NCBI RefSeq assembly: GCF_001748245.1
Contig: NZ_BDFO01000001.1
Span: forward strand, 3,561,208 to 3,625,207
Origin: Oligoflexus tunisiensis
GTDB lineage: Bacteria > Bdellovibrionota_B > Oligoflexia > Oligoflexales > Oligoflexaceae
Reading direction: 5' to 3'
Length of the DNA stretch: 64,000 nucleotides
Shown: positions 1 to 8,799 of the stretch, in pieces
Numbering within the stretch: the stretch's first letter is position 1
Layout: the number at the start of each line of letters is the position of its first letter
The notes under the pieces: generated by a model
Databases searched by the model: none
Told to the model about the DNA's origin: nothing
The model's input: the letters and a program-made list of their open reading frames with translations, nothing else
Program-made: the position numbers and the translations under genes

Positions 1-526
1 TCTGCTGGCCATACAGAAGGGACATCTCGATGGCCAGGGCAGCCTGGTTCGCAAAGGCCTGCAGGTAATCCAGGTCCTGTTCGGTAAATTTCCCATCCTT
101 CTTGTTGATGAGCTCGAAGCTGCCAATGATTCTCTCGTCACTGGTGAACATGGGAACGGACAGAATGCTTTGCGTCAGGTATCCCGTTTGTTTATCAATG
201 TCCCTATTGAAACGAATATCGCTGTAGGGATCATCCATGATGATCGCGTTTCCGGTCGTGACCGTATAGCCCGCGATGCCTGTATCCTTGGGGAACTTTA
301 TCATCTGGACACCCAGAGCCACCTTGGACCAAAGGCTCTTTCCATCCGTGTCGAGCAGGAATATGCTGCATCGGTCAGCTCGGATGGCTTTGATCGACTG
401 CTTGGCCAGGAAGTCCAGAAGTCTGTCCAGGTCCCGGATTTCAGCCATGGCCTTAGCCGATTCGAGCAGAAATTGGAATTTGCGCTCGTATTCCTCAGTC
501 TTTGGTTTTTCTTTCTTCAGGCTCAT
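1..526 (-). CDS. GAF-domain protein (3' end outside the window)
   Basis: The first 175 residues of a cytoplasmic protein with no signal peptide. After a short charged lead the sequence reads as a GAF sensor domain from about residue 20 onward, including IRALDRLLDFL-like helix text, RCSIFLLD, a central TGIAGY and a distal GSFELINKK followed by FANQAALAIE, which are typical GAF landmarks. GAF domains bind small ligands or act as dimer/signal modules, usually ahead of a kinase, cyclase or GGDEF domain, so the effector domain probably lies beyond the left edge. The ATG at 526 is preceded by a GAGG box and lies 6 bp after the stop of the upstream lipoprotein gene, so the two are probably co-transcribed and translationally coupled. 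The domain family call is fairly secure; the output function is unknown. Confidence 0.8.
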   Translation of the reverse strand, partial: MSLKKEKPKTEEYERKFQFLLESAKAMAEIRDLDRLLDFLAKQSIKAIRADRCSIFLLDTDGKSLWSKVALGVQMIKFPKDTGIAGYTVTTGNAIIMDDPYSDIRFNRDIDKQTGYLTQSILSVPMFTSDERIIGSFELINKKDGKFTEQDLDYLQAFANQAALAIEMSLLYGQQ

Positions 527-532
527 ACGACC

Positions 533-1393
533 TCAGATATTGATCCGGTACGTTATATTAAGAACAAAATCAATGATCTGGTAATGACTTTTGTCGATGA
601 AGTAGAGGAATTGAAAAGGAGGCAGATAATCCGACTCCATTTCCATCATGATGCCGGCTGACCTCTCGACCAGGTAGTATCCATATTTTTCGCGCTTCCA
701 GCCCTGCTGACGTTGCTCAATCTGTGCTCCAACGAGTCCAAGCTTGAGAACTTCCGAGTTGCTGCTGGCAATCGGGTATTTCACTTCAGCAAAGAGGCCA
801 CGGGTATTGGTAATATGAGCGGCACCACCAGCCTCCAGGGAGAATTTCCAGGGGGACTGCCATTCATAGGCCAGGCCCATACCGGTCATAAAGGGAAGCA
901 GGAGCTTCAGCGGGGCTGCCTTCTGGCGTTCCATCATAGGCTTTTTGGGGATTTCAATCGGAGTCGGTTCCTCGACGGCGTTCCTGCTCTCGTTGTCATT
1001 CGCAGTCCCGGAGGCTGGCGCGGACGATTCCTTCACCAGGAAATAGTTCACGGATTCTGGGCTTTTTTCCCAGCCTTCCAAAGCGATCGGAGACAGGGGA
1101 ATATGCACGGGTTTACCCAGGGCATGAGCCAAGGCATCCTCCGTGTTCCGTCTGACCGTTCTTTTGTCGAGGGTTGAAGGGACAAGCATGTACCCCCAGC
1201 AGAAGCCACCATACATCCAAAAGGTCAGGGCGCAGCCGATGGATTTCCCATAATGGGTCGTGTTTTGAATGCTCGTAAAGCGGCCTCGGGCCGTTCCATC
1301 CTGGGTTTCGAATTCGCCGGTATAGCGGAAAGAGGCATGCGTGCACTGCATGAGGAGTGGGGTGAGTAAGGATATCGCAAGCCTCTTGTCCAT
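533..1393 (-). CDS. Predicted lipoprotein with barrel-like C-terminal half, unknown function
   Basis: A 286-residue exported protein. The frame is open to 1486, but the ATG at 1393 is chosen because GAGGAG sits just upstream and it starts a signal peptide with a possible lipobox (LLMQC); the -1 glutamine is unusual, so lipidation is uncertain. Residues 20-90 contain two cysteines (GCALTFWMYGGFCWGY) and resemble small cell-envelope lipoprotein modules. A low-complexity Pro/Glu/Lys linker follows, then about 130 residues rich in alternating hydrophobic strands that could form an outer-membrane beta-barrel. It is upstream of, and probably co-transcribed with, the GAF-domain gene. I do not recognise the family. 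Confidence 0.65.
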   Translation of the reverse strand: MDKRLAISLLTPLLMQCTHASFRYTGEFETQDGTARGRFTSIQNTTHYGKSIGCALTFWMYGGFCWGYMLVPSTLDKRTVRRNTEDALAHALGKPVHIPLSPIALEGWEKSPESVNYFLVKESSAPASGTANDNESRNAVEEPTPIEIPKKPMMERQKAAPLKLLLPFMTGMGLAYEWQSPWKFSLEAGGAAHITNTRGLFAEVKYPIASSNSEVLKLGLVGAQIEQRQQGWKREKYGYYLVERSAGIMMEMESDYLPPFQFLYFIDKSHYQIIDFVLNITYRINI

Positions 1394-1647
1394 AGTCTCC
1401 TCAGGATTCGGGTCCATGTCGTTTTTCGGAAGAAGGTGTGGAATCTGTAGGAGGATGGAAATAAAGCCATTTTGTCCTGATAACAAGGAGCCTGAAAGCC
1501 GCAGACTGCTCCCTGTCCAAGGAGCAGGAATTCCTTGTTAAACTCAAGGAATTTCACACTTTGACTACGCAGTTCTTCCAGTAACGTCCTTCGAGAGATT
1601 TATAGTACAAGCGAAATGGCTAACGAGCGGATCAGAGGAAAATTTGC

Positions 1648-4113
1648 ATGGACACCCGGACCAGTTACCTTGCGAAGCCGACCATCGCAGGGAAATTCTT
1701 TGAGCTTCATGGCACTCCCTTTATTCTCAAAGGATGCACTTACGGCCCTTTGGAGCCGGATGCAGACAACAATGAGTATACGGATACGGACAAGCTTCAT
1801 CGCGATTTTCTTCTCATGCGCCAGCACGGTTTTAACTTCGTCAGAATTCCTCATACCGTTCCTCTGCGTTCCGTGCTCGATATCGCGATTCAGTATGACC
1901 TTTATGTTATGGTCTCCCTCAGCTGCGAACACAGTCTTGACTTTGCGATGGATAGGAAGAAAAAGCGGAATGTCTTGAAAGAGATCGAGGCGATGGTGCG
2001 TCGTGTCAAGGGGCATTCGGCTCTCCTGGCCTATGCGTTGGGAAATGAGATACGCCCCGCTCAGGTTCGTTGGTATGGTCCACGAAAAGTGGAACGCTTT
2101 CTCAGGCGTGTGACCAGGACCGTTCGCAGCTTGGACCCATCGGCCTATGTTACCTATGTGAATTTCCCTACCACGGAATACCTGCAACTGAACTTCCTCG
2201 ATTTTCTTTCTTTCAATGTTTACATTGAGGATCGCGAGCGTTACGCCGCCTATCTTCCCAGACTGCAGAACCTGGCGGGAGATCGGCCGTTGGTACTTTC
2301 TGAAACCGGCATGGATAGCCTGCAAGCTGGCGAAGCTCGACAAGCAGAAGTCCTGGCGTGGGCGCTTGAAGAATCCTACGCGGCCGGATGCGCCGGTGTC
2401 TGCATCTTCGCGTGGACGGATGAATGGTTCGTGAAACATCTGCTCACCGACTGGGCCTTTGGCCTGACACGAATCGACCGCAGCCCGAAACCGGCTCTCC
2501 AGGTTGTGGGGAGGATATTTCAAAATGTACCCTTCAAGCGGGACGATAACTGGCCTCTCATCTCTGTGGTTGTTTGCAGCTACAACGGCGCGAATACGAT
2601 TGATCTGACCTTGCGTGCTTTATCCTGTCTCGCTTATCCCAACTATGAGGTTCTGATTATCGACGATGGCTCAACCGACGCGACTCCAGCGATGGTCCGA
2701 CGCTATCCTTTTAAACTCATCTCCACCGCCAACCACGGCCTCAGTGCCGCGCGTAATACCGGATGGCAGGAGGCGCGAGGCGAAATTATCGCTTATCTCG
2801 ATGATGATGCCTTCCCTCATCCTTACTGGCTCCACTTCATTGCGGATTGTTTCCGCCGCCACCCATGTTCGGCAGTGGGCGGACCGAATATGCCGCCTTT
2901 GGGGAAAAGTCTTGTCGCGGATGCCATTGCCCATGCGCCGGGTGGGCCAAAGGCCGTGCTCGTCACCGATACGGAAGCTGAACATATCCCGGGCTGCAAC
3001 ATGTGTATCCGTCGCGATGTTCTGCTGCGCCTCAAGGGTTTTGATCCCCAGTTCCGCGTCGCAGGTGACGATGTGGATATCTGCTGGCGGATTTTGGAAG
3101 ATGGCGGAATGATCTGTTTTCACGCAGGAGCTTTCGTCTGGCACTTTGCGCGGCAGACGATTCCGAAATATTGGAAACAGCAGGCTGGATATGGCAAGGC
3201 TGAAGCTCTTCTCGAAGCGAAATGGCCAAACAAATACAATAACTATGGTCACTTGAGCTGGCGTGGACGGATCTATGGCAATGGCGTCCTGACTCCGATC
3301 TTCATGAAATGGTCCGTATACCATGGGGAATGGGGCCTCGCTCCGTTTCAGCTGAGGCAGTGGGAGACGCCGGGCTGGATTCCATCCTGGACCATCATGC
3401 CCGAGTGGTATCTCATCATCAGCACGTTTTTTGTCCTCTCGCTGGGAGGAATTCTGTGGCCACCCCTGAACCTGCTCTGGATTCTGGGCGCCGGCGCCCT
3501 TGCTGTCGCTTGTCTCAATGTCTTCAAGAACCTGAAGCTCATCAATTTCCGTCGTTCGCCCTTCTTCCAGGAGCGCCCTTGGTCCTTGAGACTTGTCACC
3601 GCGGCCTGCTATTTTCTGCAGCCTGTGGCCCGGCTCTACGGTCGCATCCGCTACCGCCTCAAACCCTGGTGGAAAAAACCCTTTCAATTCTACTGGCCCC
3701 TGCCGATCACGTTCGCTCATTGGAGTGATGAGTGGACAGTTCCGAGCCAGCGTCTCCAGCGCGTGGAGTCTGTTTTTCACCAGCAAGGATTCCTGGATCG
3801 ACGGGGAGGGCCCTTTGATCGCTGGGATCTGCAGATTCGTGGTGGAATATTCGGAAAGGCTCGAATCTTCATCGCGATGGACAGCTACCATGCGCCCCAG
3901 ATGGTTCGCATCAGGATCAAGCCCTTGCCCCGGTTGCCCGCTCTCCTGGCTTTAGGCTTTTTCGCCCTCTGTGCTCTGATCACACTGTTTTCGAATAACC
4001 AAAAGGTGGCGCTATTCTTCTTTACCATAGTGGTCCTCTTTGGTTTACTAACCTGTATCAATATCGCTGTTGCGGTTGGGGTAGCTCGTAAGGTTCTGAA
4101 GGAGTCACTTTGA
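1648..4113 (+). CDS. Glycosidase (TIM barrel)-glycosyltransferase family 2 fusion, membrane-bound
   Basis: An 821-residue bifunctional protein. Residues 1-290 form a clan GH-A type TIM barrel, with the acid/base glutamate in ALGNEI (E134) and the nucleophile in VLSETGMD (E219). Residues 300-560 are a GT2 catalytic domain with SVVVCSYNGA, IDDGSTD, a DDD metal motif (AYLDDDAFP) and the later acidic GDDVDICW. Two hydrophobic blocks near residues 590-640 and 765-820 are membrane segments. It probably polymerises or edits a surface polysaccharide, using an NDP-sugar in the cytoplasm. The ATG at 1648 has AGAGGA upstream. The stop overlaps the start of the ABC exporter by 4 bp (ATGA), which points to coupled synthesis and export. 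Substrate cannot be predicted. Confidence 0.88.
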   Translation: MDTRTSYLAKPTIAGKFFELHGTPFILKGCTYGPLEPDADNNEYTDTDKLHRDFLLMRQHGFNFVRIPHTVPLRSVLDIAIQYDLYVMVSLSCEHSLDFAMDRKKKRNVLKEIEAMVRRVKGHSALLAYALGNEIRPAQVRWYGPRKVERFLRRVTRTVRSLDPSAYVTYVNFPTTEYLQLNFLDFLSFNVYIEDRERYAAYLPRLQNLAGDRPLVLSETGMDSLQAGEARQAEVLAWALEESYAAGCAGVCIFAWTDEWFVKHLLTDWAFGLTRIDRSPKPALQVVGRIFQNVPFKRDDNWPLISVVVCSYNGANTIDLTLRALSCLAYPNYEVLIIDDGSTDATPAMVRRYPFKLISTANHGLSAARNTGWQEARGEIIAYLDDDAFPHPYWLHFIADCFRRHPCSAVGGPNMPPLGKSLVADAIAHAPGGPKAVLVTDTEAEHIPGCNMCIRRDVLLRLKGFDPQFRVAGDDVDICWRILEDGGMICFHAGAFVWHFARQTIPKYWKQQAGYGKAEALLEAKWPNKYNNYGHLSWRGRIYGNGVLTPIFMKWSVYHGEWGLAPFQLRQWETPGWIPSWTIMPEWYLIISTFFVLSLGGILWPPLNLLWILGAGALAVACLNVFKNLKLINFRRSPFFQERPWSLRLVTAACYFLQPVARLYGRIRYRLKPWWKKPFQFYWPLPITFAHWSDEWTVPSQRLQRVESVFHQQGFLDRRGGPFDRWDLQIRGGIFGKARIFIAMDSYHAPQMVRIRIKPLPRLPALLALGFFALCALITLFSNNQKVALFFFTIVVLFGLLTCINIAVAVGVARKVLKESL

Positions 4114-5855
4114 TGGGCGAAGGCAGAGGGAGCGGGTTGTTAAACCAGATACATGGGATGAAGCGCCTTCTCTCACTGACGCGACCTTACTGGAAATACT
4201 ATGGGGCCCTGTTTTTTCTCAGCTTCCTGTCAGCTCCTCTGGCTCTGCTGGCCCCTTTGCCCTTATCTCTGGTCGCGGACTTCGTCGTCGGTTCACGACC
4301 CGTGGAGGGCAGCTGGCTGGCCCAGTTGCCATTTTCGATCGGCACATCACCCGAGACGCTGCTGCTCATCGCCCTCTTCATCATGATTTTCACAACCCTT
4401 CTGCAGCAGCTGGACAGTTATGGCAACTGGTTGCTCCAGACTTACCTGGGCGAAAAAGTCTCCATCGACATCAAACAGTTCTTTTTCCAACACATCCTTC
4501 ATCTTCCACTGCAAAAATATCGGGATATTCATTCAGCCGATTATCTTTACCGCCTGCAGACCGATATCCCCGCTGTCACCTATATCCCGATCCAATGGAT
4601 CATCATGGCAAGTTCGACCGTAACGGTTGGTGGCATGCTTTACGTCATGGCCCGACTTGATCTGCGTTTGGCCCTGCTCGCCATCGGTGTCCTGCCGTTT
4701 GTCTATATCTTTCTCAAAGTCTATGAGCCAAAGGCCAGGCTTGGCTGGAATGATTATAAGGAAATGGAAACCCACTTTCTGGCCTTCCTCAAGGAGGCGC
4801 TGGGAGCGGTTCTGCTCATTAAAGGCTACGGAATGGAGCGGACGAAAGCTGAAGAGCTGGGAAAAATCGGGAGGAAGGTGCTCGCGAAAAATATGAAAGC
4901 CATACTCATCGAATCGCTCTTCGGTGGGTTGATTGCATTGATTTTGGCTCTGGGAGCCGGGCTGGTCCTTTACGTTGGAACCCACGCCGTGCTGCGCGGG
5001 ACATTGAGCCTGGGCCACCTGATCCTCGTTATGGGATATCTCATCCAACTCTACAAACCACTGGAAACCCTGGCGAAAAAGACCGCAAATTTGCAATCAG
5101 CCATGGTCAGCGCCCAGCGCATCTTCGCGATTCTCGATCTCAAGCCCGATCCTCTGTATCTCACGGGAGTAACAGAGAAGCAGGCGTTTCAAGGCGAGAT
5201 TGAGCTGCAGGATCTCCATTTCCGTTATGCCGATCGCCTTCCCACTCTGGATGGTCTTAATCTCCGGATTCCTGCCGGTAACTTCATTGGAATCTCCGGA
5301 TCGTCCGGTGTCGGCAAATCAACTCTGCTCCAGATTCTCCTGGGCCTGATCAAGCCGGATCGGGGCCTGGTTTATTTTGATGGCAGGCCACTGCCGGAGA
5401 TCGGGGCCGAATCCCTGCGACAGCTGATATCCGTCGTATTTCAGGATACCGTCCTGTTCTCTGGCACCATTCGCGACAATATCGCGTTCGGTATGCAGAA
5501 TGTTTCCAGGGATGAAGTGGAGAAAGCAGCCCAGGACGCCCATGCCCATGACTTCATCATGCAACTGCCCAAGGGCTATGACACGCATATCGGCGAAAGT
5601 GGCCTCAGGCTGTCCGGAGGCGAGCGGCAGAGGATTGCCCTCGCGCGGGCTTTTCTTCGAAACAGACCGATCCTCATCCTCGATGAACCCACCAGTGCCG
5701 TGGATCAGTCCAGTGAAAAGCTGATTATCGATGCCCTGCAAAAACTCGTGCAAAACCGTACCACGATCCTGGTCAGCCACCGCCTGGAGAGTTTCAAAAA
5801 TTGCCAGCAGCGCTATGAACTGGTGGGAGGCAAGCTGGTCGCTCTCGGTGCATGA
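4110..5855 (+). CDS. ABC exporter half-transporter (fused permease and ATPase)
   Basis: A 581-residue type IV ABC exporter of the MsbA/lipid or polysaccharide type. An N-terminal six-helix membrane domain spans roughly residues 20-330, followed by a nucleotide-binding domain with Walker A GSSGVGKST (about 395-402), signature LSGGERQR (about 500), Walker B ILILDEPT (about 521) and the switch histidine in VSHRL. All catalytic motifs are intact, so it should work as a homodimer. It starts inside the stop of the GH-GT2 fusion gene, so its cargo is probably the glycan or glycolipid made by that enzyme. The 3' end overlaps the convergent cyclase gene by 62 bp. Substrate is inferred from context only. 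Confidence 0.9.
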   Translation: MMGEGRGSGLLNQIHGMKRLLSLTRPYWKYYGALFFLSFLSAPLALLAPLPLSLVADFVVGSRPVEGSWLAQLPFSIGTSPETLLLIALFIMIFTTLLQQLDSYGNWLLQTYLGEKVSIDIKQFFFQHILHLPLQKYRDIHSADYLYRLQTDIPAVTYIPIQWIIMASSTVTVGGMLYVMARLDLRLALLAIGVLPFVYIFLKVYEPKARLGWNDYKEMETHFLAFLKEALGAVLLIKGYGMERTKAEELGKIGRKVLAKNMKAILIESLFGGLIALILALGAGLVLYVGTHAVLRGTLSLGHLILVMGYLIQLYKPLETLAKKTANLQSAMVSAQRIFAILDLKPDPLYLTGVTEKQAFQGEIELQDLHFRYADRLPTLDGLNLRIPAGNFIGISGSSGVGKSTLLQILLGLIKPDRGLVYFDGRPLPEIGAESLRQLISVVFQDTVLFSGTIRDNIAFGMQNVSRDEVEKAAQDAHAHDFIMQLPKGYDTHIGESGLRLSGGERQRIALARAFLRNRPILILDEPTSAVDQSSEKLIIDALQKLVQNRTTILVSHRLESFKNCQQRYELVGGKLVALGA

Positions 5856-7104
5856 TGCTGTAATAAAGAGAGCGAGCCGCAGGGTCATCACGGATGACGA
5901 ACCCGCATTGTTCCAGTTCACAACAGAGAAACCCGGCCTGCCGACTGGAATCGAGTTCCCGGTACACCTGCTCCTGCAGAATCAGAATACTGGCAGGCGC
6001 CTGACCCTTCAGCAGAATCTTCCGCATGCCCTCATAGCGTTTGGCCAGAACAAGGGACTGACCATAGAGATCGTATTCCTTCGGTGGCGTCTCAGGATAG
6101 AAGCCACTGATCGGCCCGAATGCAATCCCGATCCCGCAGTGGATGGAACCCTGAGGCGCCAGACGGGAGGCTTCGGCGACAAAGGCCTGATAAAATTCTT
6201 CCGCCAGTTGCAAGGCTCCGTCGGCCAGGGAGCCCTCGGGATAACGGAATGGATAGCCCACGCTGCAGAGGAAGCCGTCGCCCATCTCCTTGACCCGATA
6301 GGCGCGCGCCATGAGTTGCTTGCCGTCATAGCCTTGAATCATGATCGCATTGCATCTTTGAAATACGGCACGGAACAGCTCCTTGCCCTTGCTCGCGTCA
6401 ATTTTCGAACTTTCGATGATATCAAAACTGATCACAAAGGCCGTGGATGGGGTGGTCGGCATCGTCTCTTCGAGCTCGTTGCCTTTCCGAATCTGCTGGA
6501 TCTGATGCCTGTAGAACACTTTCTCGAGCTGCTTGAAGGCATGCTGGATGGCCTGGTTTTTACTGCGTGACATGAGGGCAATAGGGATGAACGTCAAAAG
6601 TTGAAAGGCAATCAAGAGATAGCTGACATGTTCATCCGGGCCGATCGCGACATCCCAGGCTATCATGCCCAGGATCAGACTGAAAACATACAGGAGCCCA
6701 TACAGGATTGTGTCCAGGAATCTGGCGCCGCCGAGATTGAAAAACATGAAACCGAAAACAAACCACAAAGGTGTGATGTAGGAGTTGAAGGCGTCCGGCA
6801 GGTCCGACACCATCAAAAGATTGCCGATCACACCGAGGCATGTCGTCGCAACAAAGGTCAGGTGTTTCAGAAGTATTTTCCGGGTCCTGCGTTCCGCGCT
6901 AAAGCGCATCGGAATGTCGAGGAGAAAGAGCATGGCAAATGGCAAGGACCAGATGAACTGCCAGCCGAGTATGGCCATGAAGTCAAGTTGATGAGGGGAG
7001 TTAAATATGTGACAGAGAAGCCGGGCCATGAAGGAAATCATGATCGCTGCAATCATGCCTGTGAACGTAAACAATGTGCGCACAGCGATCAATTTATTCG
7101 ACAT
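5794..7104 (-). CDS. Membrane-anchored class III adenylate/guanylate cyclase
   Basis: A 436-residue protein with about six N-terminal membrane helices (residues 5-185), a basic coiled linker, then a class III nucleotidyl cyclase catalytic domain. The two metal-binding aspartates are visible in ISFDIIESS (D228) and KEMGDGFLC (D276), followed by the conserved GIGIAFGPISGFYP strand. It should make cAMP or cGMP at the inner face of the membrane in response to an unknown signal. The frame opens at 7140, but the ATG at 7104 has a well-spaced AGAGG box whereas the upstream ATG abuts its GAGG, so 7104 is preferred. The last 62 bp overlap the convergent ABC exporter gene. Nucleotide specificity is not determined. 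Confidence 0.85.
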   Translation of the reverse strand: MSNKLIAVRTLFTFTGMIAAIMISFMARLLCHIFNSPHQLDFMAILGWQFIWSLPFAMLFLLDIPMRFSAERRTRKILLKHLTFVATTCLGVIGNLLMVSDLPDAFNSYITPLWFVFGFMFFNLGGARFLDTILYGLLYVFSLILGMIAWDVAIGPDEHVSYLLIAFQLLTFIPIALMSRSKNQAIQHAFKQLEKVFYRHQIQQIRKGNELEETMPTTPSTAFVISFDIIESSKIDASKGKELFRAVFQRCNAIMIQGYDGKQLMARAYRVKEMGDGFLCSVGYPFRYPEGSLADGALQLAEEFYQAFVAEASRLAPQGSIHCGIGIAFGPISGFYPETPPKEYDLYGQSLVLAKRYEGMRKILLKGQAPASILILQEQVYRELDSSRQAGFLCCELEQCGFVIRDDPAARSLYYSIMHRERPACLPPVHSAAGNF

Positions 7105-7238
7105 GAGGCCTCTAACGGATGAAAGGGCGATCCTGGTCATCCTCGGGAGAGGAGTATGATGCTTGCCAGGATCTTAGAATATCAATTCCTTCCATCAGGG
7201 AGCAACTGCCGAGATGTGACGAGGCGTGGGAGCAACCC

Positions 7239-7265
7239 GGAGTGGGCCGGTTTCCGGCCTACTCC
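7239..7265 (-). terminator. Terminator-like hairpin downstream of the DUF1566 lipoprotein gene
   Basis: Two 12-base arms (7239-7250 and 7254-7265) pair with one mismatch around a 3-base loop. The hairpin lies 10 bp after the stop of the minus-strand gene ending at 7276. No U-tract follows on either strand, so it may be a processing or stabilising stem instead of an intrinsic terminator. Confidence 0.4.
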
Positions 7266-7275
7266 CAGGCTCGTG

Positions 7276-8541
7276 CTATTTTCTTACGCAAAGGACAGCA
7301 TTGGACGTAACATAACCTTTTGAGGAGGGAGAACCGTTACCATTTGATAAGTTGATCATCCAGGCCTTGCCCTCTGGCGTTTCAGTTGAAGTCCACGTGC
7401 TGGGAGCATTGTTGAGGAGTATTTCCTTTAACTCGGTCCAAATATTCGCCTGCACTGCCTTGAGTGCTTCATCCTTGGTAGGGAGCCGCCAGTCGTTCCA
7501 CCCATTGTACTCGAGCTTGTCGCAGTATGCTGTTGCCATGGTCCAGTTGCGCAGACCATGGTCCAGGCGTTTCGCCCAAAAGGTGGATTCGCTGGGCTGG
7601 AGATAAACGCAATCTTCTATCCCGTCGCAGGCCTTATCGCCATTGACATCGGATTCCCCGCTGCGCTCCCAATTCAGCCGTTCAGCGGTCAACTTCAACT
7701 GCAAGGAAAATTGAGGATCGGTGGCATCCTTCTCACCGATAGTCACAATACATTCGTTGCTGAGGAGTTCTTGCGGAACTTTGCCGCCCAGGAGCAAGCT
7801 TTTGGCTACGGGAGTCAGCTGCACCCAGTCGCAAACGCCTTCCATGCGAGCTTCCAGCTCTGCATACGTTCCGTCCGCTTTTTGTGCCTCGAAAATCCGC
7901 ATGGGCAAGTCCATGCCCACCTGTAGCGTAAGATTTTCGCTTTTTCCACGCGTCCAGGTGAACTTACTACTAGGGCTAAAACCCGATACGCAGTTCAAGT
8001 CGTCTTCATTGTGAGCGGTAAAGACTTTGGTCTCCGTCACAAGATAGCTTGGAATGATATAGGCATCTTGCAGCGAGAAACCCATCGTTTCGATAAGCCC
8101 AGAGCAGCCAATGTTGTAAAGCCGCGTGGCTGATATTGAGGGATCCGTAAGGAAATACTTCTCCTGTCCTTGCAGATCGATCTTGTATAAAAATTTGCCC
8201 TCGGGCTGACAAGTCAAACGCGGTTGCTCCGCCACTTTCCAGCTTTCGTATTCCTGACTGTCGATGCTGAGCGTCCGGCTGCTCGCAAGAAGTTCGGACG
8301 AAACGCCTAAACCCCTGATCAAGCGGTTGACGCCTTCTTCATTCTCTCCGCAATCGATCCGGTATCCCTTGTTTTTAGAAACATAGACATGGAAAGAGGC
8401 GGAGCCGTCCTGGATTCTGTGAACCTTGACAGTGGGATCATGAGGACTGGCATCCTGATGCAGGGAGCTGACCTCCTTTTCCTGGCTGCATGATGTCTGG
8501 AGGGCAAACAAAAGAAGTAGAAGCTTGCGATGGAATTTCAT
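7276..8541 (-). CDS. Lipoprotein with DUF1566 (Lcl-type) C-terminal domain, paralogous family member A
   Basis: A 421-residue lipoprotein: signal peptide ending LFALQTSC, then the family N-terminal region shared with the genes at 18302, 19827, 21775 and 41509. Landmarks are DPTVKVHRIQDGS, EQPRLTC, KYFLTD, RLYNIGC and GVCDWVQ. The C-terminal 110 residues are a DUF1566/Lcl domain with SDVNGDKACDGIEDCVYLQ, FWAKR, WNDWRLPTKDEAL and a final LCVRK. DUF1566 has a C-type-lectin-like fold and in the Legionella collagen-like adhesin binds host glycans, so a surface-binding role is plausible. It is transcribed divergently from the gene that leads into the first Rhs protein. Export is certain; ligand and function are not. 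Confidence 0.8.
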   Translation of the reverse strand: MKFHRKLLLLLFALQTSCSQEKEVSSLHQDASPHDPTVKVHRIQDGSASFHVYVSKNKGYRIDCGENEEGVNRLIRGLGVSSELLASSRTLSIDSQEYESWKVAEQPRLTCQPEGKFLYKIDLQGQEKYFLTDPSISATRLYNIGCSGLIETMGFSLQDAYIIPSYLVTETKVFTAHNEDDLNCVSGFSPSSKFTWTRGKSENLTLQVGMDLPMRIFEAQKADGTYAELEARMEGVCDWVQLTPVAKSLLLGGKVPQELLSNECIVTIGEKDATDPQFSLQLKLTAERLNWERSGESDVNGDKACDGIEDCVYLQPSESTFWAKRLDHGLRNWTMATAYCDKLEYNGWNDWRLPTKDEALKAVQANIWTELKEILLNNAPSTWTSTETPEGKAWMINLSNGNGSPSSKGYVTSNAVLCVRK

Positions 8542-8799
8542 GATGTCACTCTAGCATGTGTAGGGAATATGCGCTGTTGCCTACGTAAGGGAAGGACATG
8601 GCAGAGCGCTCGCTGGAGTCAGGAAGCCACCTTGGGAGAAATATTGCGCCGCCCTACCTGAGAATATCCCGGATCAACCATGGCCTGGTTTTGATTTCCC
8701 GAAGGCCATGCAATATCTCTCAAAATTCAGTTTCTGTTGGCAATCGACTGATTGATTCGAATTCAACTCATTCAAAGTATTAGCAAGGAACAGGAAGCC

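Noticed and set aside
2671..3891. Long antisense frame within the GT2 gene (406 codons)
   Set aside because: Shadow of a gene with intact catalytic motifs; no domain or signal in the antisense product.
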